A stretch of DNA of 9,953 bases from CAZCBD01 sp964496755. GTDB taxonomy: Bacteria; Bacteroidota; Ignavibacteria; Ignavibacteriales; Melioribacteraceae. Within the stretch, counting starts at the first letter, position 1, and every line of letters begins with the position of its first letter. Location: assembly GCA_964496755.1 (NCBI GenBank), contig CAZCBD010000106.1:1-9953 (forward strand), written 5' to 3'. The notes under the pieces were generated by a model. It was not told the DNA's origin, did not search any database, and was given only the letters and a program-made list of their open reading frames with translations. Shown piece after piece: positions 7,040-9,953 of this stretch. Position numbers and translations under genes: made by a program.

Positions 7040-9814
7040 TTATTTTCTTAAAGTACTTAAATAAATTCCATTAAACAAAAATTTGAAAGTACCGTGCGAT
7101 TGTGTTCTTGAAATAATATTCGGGCTAAATAAATAAAGATTGCCTTTCCCGATAGCAACTTTAAGTGCAGGTGTTCCGCCGTAAAGTTGATTTTCTCCCC
7201 AAGCCCAACCACTAAGCAAAGGTGTGTCCGAATCGAAAATCCCGATTATTTGAATCCCTTGTTTTTCGGCATTAGGTCCGGTTCTAAAAACAGCAGAACG
7301 ATTAAACATAATATTTACATGTGAATCTAATCCGTAAGCTATTGGCAATGAATTGTTGATTTTTAATTTTAGAATTGAAGAAGGAATAAAAAATTCATCC
7401 TGTTTAAGAGGCTCACCGTTTATATTAACCAAATGATTTTTAAGTGGTAAATTAAAATACTTGGCAATGTTAACTGAAGTTTGCAAAGCAATAATAGTAC
7501 CTCCGTTTTCAACAAATCTTTTCAAGTTAGCAATAGTTTTTTTAGAAATCCTTCCCAATTTATATCTGTATTTTTCAGGAATATTTTCTGATTTGTTTAA
7601 ATCAGAATATTTTGAATATCTGTTTTTAGACTTGCCATTTAATTTGGGAATAGCACCTTTAGGTAAAATCAAAACATCAAATTGTTCATTTAAATTGGTT
7701 TTATCCAAAGTTTTTGGAAAAACCAACTCAAAATCAAAACTATATTGTTCCAATAACCACCTAATCCATCCGGAGGAAATCGAACCGCCATATCTATCCC
7801 AAAGAGCAATGCGTGGTTTTTTTATTTGATTAATGCTTTTAGGTATTTTATCGGTAGCAAGAAAACTTACCCCTAATTCGGTAGCGGCTTTTTTTAATTC
7901 ATTTTCCAATTCCCGTTTATAGCTTATATAAAATGTTCCGGGGCTAAATTTATTGTTTTCACTATTAAAACATTTGTTCAGCCAAAAAACTTTATAACCC
8001 TTTTTTAATAATTGATTTACAACCTTTACCGCATCGTTATATTGGTAACTTAGCAGATAACCTTTAGGATTACTAATTTTTGTAATTTTTCCGGTTAATG
8101 GTTTTGCAAGTGAGGATAATTTTTTAAAAGGACCGTCAAAAGCCTCTAAAATCTTATCATATTTTACGTTCATTTGGAGTGATAGAGTATAGCCGGCATT
8201 ATCGTAGGGAGGATTCGGAGGGCCACCTTTATATTTAAAATCATTCGGGTAATACTGTGGTTCCATCATATCGATTATTTGCGGGCGAAATGCCTGAGCG
8301 CATTTAATAATTAAAGAACCTTTAGGGTAATGCTTACCGTTTACTTCAAAATCATCCGTTGCTTGATGAGCAAAAATTCCTGATTTCATTAAAGCGTTTA
8401 CCAATTTAACCGCTGTTGGAAAATCGGGTTGATTTGCAGGAAAAATATAACCACGCGGGTCACGATTTTCTTTTTTCTTGAATAATCGCATATATTTTTT
8501 TTGTGCACCTCTAAAAGATTTTTCTTCCTTTTTTGCTATTGCTTCAACTGAATCTTGAACCTCAGCTGCAATTTTCGGATGAATTGTCCAGCTATCTTTG
8601 CTTCCTTTTTCAATAGCATTTTTGGCCATTAAATAGCGATTGTATAAAATTAAATCTTTATTTCTGGATGCGTAATCAAAAAGTGCTCGGTTAAGTTCAA
8701 CCGAATAATTTATGGCTTCTTTAAAATGCAATGTTCTTGGTTTTAACGGCAAAGGGCAATCGTTAGTTTGCACCATCGAAGAAGGAAATAATTTCATTTC
8801 CTTGGGAGCAGGATTACCGTTAATTTCGGTAAGTATCCCTATTTGGTTATGAAAATAACCGGTTGTGCGTAAACTGCCGTTGTACCAAGCAGAAAAATTT
8901 GTTTTATTTCGCATTCCGCTGCCATCCATGTTTTTTGAAATTAAACGATTGTGCATTGCTAAACCAACCGATTGAATTCCAATATTTAAAATCGGATCAT
9001 AATTATAGTTCGGCGGATCACGGAAGGGAGGAACAAAAACAATTAAATCTGCCGGTCCGGTTTGATGATGATTATACATAATTTGAGGGAACCATTCTAT
9101 ATACATAATCCGAGACATATTAATTGTTTCCGACTGAGTATTCATAAAAAAGTCCCGATTGTTATCATGTCCTATGTATTTTTGGTAAAGCCTCGGAAGA
9201 TTTTTTTTGCTTCTTTTTTTAGGGTTTTTATTTCGCATATACCAATTAGCAACTAATTCCATTCCATCGGGATTAGCCGGTACGGCAAGTATAATTAAAT
9301 CATTTAGAAAACGTAAGGTTTCCGGATCGTTTTGGGAAACTAATTGATATACTGTTTCGATTAGCTGTTCGGCAGCAACTACTTCTGTTGCATGTAAACT
9401 TCCATCAATCCAAATAACTGCTTTCCCCTCAGAAGCAATTTGCTTGGCTTCAGCATCGGTTAAATTTTCACCTAAAGCTAATTTTCTTGAAATCGATTTG
9501 TAATAGTCTAACTTTGTAAAATTTTCAGGCGCGGTAATTATTGCCATTATTTGATCTCTACCTTCTTCGGTTTTTCCTATATTTTCCAACATCATTCTTG
9601 GTGATTCTTTTGCAAGCTTTTTCCAGTAGTTAATCATTTGAGTGTAATTGATTAGTGTATAGTCGTCTCCAATATTAAATCCGAATTCATCAATTGGTTT
9701 TGTAATATTGGTTTGCCCTAGGGCAAATTGCGGTATGAATGCAAAAAATATAAATGCCAGTGCAAATATTTTTATAATTGCACTTTGGCAATTACTTTTT
9801 TCTTTTCGCCTCAT
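7040..9814 (-). CDS. Secreted M14-family zinc carboxypeptidase-like protein with C-terminal amidotransferase-like domain
   Basis: This 924-residue protein carries a Sec signal peptide (basic MRRKEK, hydrophobic core about 12-30, likely cleavage in ALG-Q near 33), so it should act in the periplasm or outside the cell. Residues about 50-380 form an M14 metallocarboxypeptidase domain. Zinc ligands are His141 and Glu144 in GSLHATEVV, with His249 or His250 in YNHHQTGP. Asn219-Arg220 in GHDNNRDFF matches the substrate-carboxylate motif, and Glu330 in GILTEINGNP is the likely catalytic glutamate. A middle domain (about 455-560, starting GYIFPANQPDFPTAVKLV) is typical of the long M14 relatives in environmental bacteria. 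Residues about 665-785 (RIALWDRYGG, SSGWIRWLLEQ, FDVLILPKG, FVENGGTIIAL) resemble a class I glutamine-amidotransferase/ThuA-like fold without an obvious catalytic cysteine. The ATG has AGGAG five bases upstream. The physiological substrate is unknown. Confidence 0.9.
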   Translation of the reverse strand: MRRKEKSNCQSAIIKIFALAFIFFAFIPQFALGQTNITKPIDEFGFNIGDDYTLINYTQMINYWKKLAKESPRMMLENIGKTEEGRDQIMAIITAPENFTKLDYYKSISRKLALGENLTDAEAKQIASEGKAVIWIDGSLHATEVVAAEQLIETVYQLVSQNDPETLRFLNDLIILAVPANPDGMELVANWYMRNKNPKKRSKKNLPRLYQKYIGHDNNRDFFMNTQSETINMSRIMYIEWFPQIMYNHHQTGPADLIVFVPPFRDPPNYNYDPILNIGIQSVGLAMHNRLISKNMDGSGMRNKTNFSAWYNGSLRTTGYFHNQIGILTEINGNPAPKEMKLFPSSMVQTNDCPLPLKPRTLHFKEAINYSVELNRALFDYASRNKDLILYNRYLMAKNAIEKGSKDSWTIHPKIAAEVQDSVEAIAKKEEKSFRGAQKKYMRLFKKKENRDPRGYIFPANQPDFPTAVKLVNALMKSGIFAHQATDDFEVNGKHYPKGSLIIKCAQAFRPQIIDMMEPQYYPNDFKYKGGPPNPPYDNAGYTLSLQMNVKYDKILEAFDGPFKKLSSLAKPLTGKITKISNPKGYLLSYQYNDAVKVVNQLLKKGYKVFWLNKCFNSENNKFSPGTFYISYKRELENELKKAATELGVSFLATDKIPKSINQIKKPRIALWDRYGGSISSGWIRWLLEQYSFDFELVFPKTLDKTNLNEQFDVLILPKGAIPKLNGKSKNRYSKYSDLNKSENIPEKYRYKLGRISKKTIANLKRFVENGGTIIALQTSVNIAKYFNLPLKNHLVNINGEPLKQDEFFIPSSILKLKINNSLPIAYGLDSHVNIMFNRSAVFRTGPNAEKQGIQIIGIFDSDTPLLSGWAWGENQLYGGTPALKVAIGKGNLYLFSPNIISRTQSHGTFKFLFNGIYLSTLRK

Positions 9815-9819
9815 AGAAA

Positions 9820-9824
9820 CTCCT
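9820..9824 (-). promoter_or_regulatory. Ribosome binding site of the M14 peptidase gene
   Basis: AGGAG on the minus strand lies 5 bases before the ATG at 9814-9812. It fixes the start immediately before the basic N-region of the signal peptide. Confidence 0.75.
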
Positions 9825-9872
9825 ATGGTTTATTTAAAAGTGAATTATTAACTGCATAGAATAAACGAGATT

Positions 9873-9892
9873 TAATGTGATATTTCACATTA
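9873..9892. promoter_or_regulatory. Inverted repeat, possible operator upstream of the M14 gene
   Basis: The 8-base arms TAATGTGA (9873-9880) and TCACATTA (9885-9892) are perfectly complementary around a 4-base spacer, TATT. The core TGTGA-N4-TCACA resembles a CRP/FNR-superfamily operator. The spacing is two bases shorter than the CRP consensus (N6) and equals that of FNR (N4, but FNR uses TTGAT arms). It lies 58 bases upstream of the M14 start, where it could control that gene. No regulator gene is in the window. A factor-independent terminator is unlikely because no T-run follows on either strand. Confidence 0.5.
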
Positions 9893-9953
9893 TTAGGGAG
9901 GAATGCTGTAATAAAATAATTTAAGTTGAGAATAAAATAGAGTTTAAGGTTTA

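Larger units (their letters stand above)
9815..9953. other. Non-coding 5' flank of the M14 gene
   Basis: Apart from the ribosome binding site and the inverted repeat, this A/T-rich stretch shows no gene start, no exact TAnnTTTG box on the minus strand and no structured RNA. AGGGAGG at 9895-9901 looks like a ribosome binding site, but the ATG behind it is followed after one codon by a stop. Confidence 0.5.

Noticed and set aside
7461..9256. Plus-strand open frames opposite the M14 gene
   Set aside because: They overlap the coding strand of a complete 924-residue protein and carry no recognisable motif.
9895..9911. Ribosome-binding-site-like AGGGAGG followed by ATG
   Set aside because: The frame is only ATG-CTG followed by a stop, and the ATG is too close to the site.

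Overview
This is a strongly AT-rich bacterial window holding six genes: one broken by the left edge, five complete. Several traits point to the Bacteroidota/Chlorobiota/Ignavibacteriota (FCB) group. These are a lactate-dehydrogenase-type malate dehydrogenase, a TAnnTTTG-type -7 box upstream of pta, secreted proteins with FCB-style signal peptides, and Asn/Lys-rich outer-membrane-like proteins. Readable Shine-Dalgarno sequences at several starts fit Ignavibacteria or Chlorobi relatives better than typical Bacteroides. The placement is an inference from sequence style, not a database result.

Left part, minus strand (1-2300): the N-terminal 404 residues of a lipoprotein with an Ig/PKD-like domain, a fibronectin-III-like domain and a formylglycine-generating-enzyme (SUMF1) fold. 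Next comes a single-domain phosphate acetyltransferase (pta), ending in a clear intrinsic terminator that separates it from the lipoprotein gene. The 171-base gap 2301-2471 is a divergent promoter region. It carries a good -7 box for pta and a tandem 8-bp repeat just upstream of that box.

Middle part, plus strand (2472-6987): an AI-2E/TqsA-family membrane transporter, an unrecognised 639-residue secreted beta-barrel-like protein, a small RsbW-like ATP-binding (anti-sigma or switch) protein, and malate dehydrogenase. The first three are separated by only 31 and 45 bases and probably form a transcription unit. Two of them start with TTG. Malate dehydrogenase follows after 87 bases, has a strong ribosome binding site, and ends in a strong hairpin terminator.

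Right part, minus strand (7040-9814): a 924-residue secreted M14-family zinc carboxypeptidase-like protein with a C-terminal glutamine-amidotransferase-like domain, converging on mdh. Its 5' flank (9815-9953) has a good ribosome binding site and a near-perfect inverted repeat (TGTGA-N4-TCACA core) that may be an operator.

The genes combine central carbon metabolism (acetyl-CoA/acetyl phosphate, malate/oxaloacetate) with cell-envelope and secreted functions. I see no mobile element, CRISPR array, tRNA or rRNA and no clear new defence or biosynthetic system. The least explained items are the orphan barrel protein next to the RsbW-like gene, and the two candidate operators.
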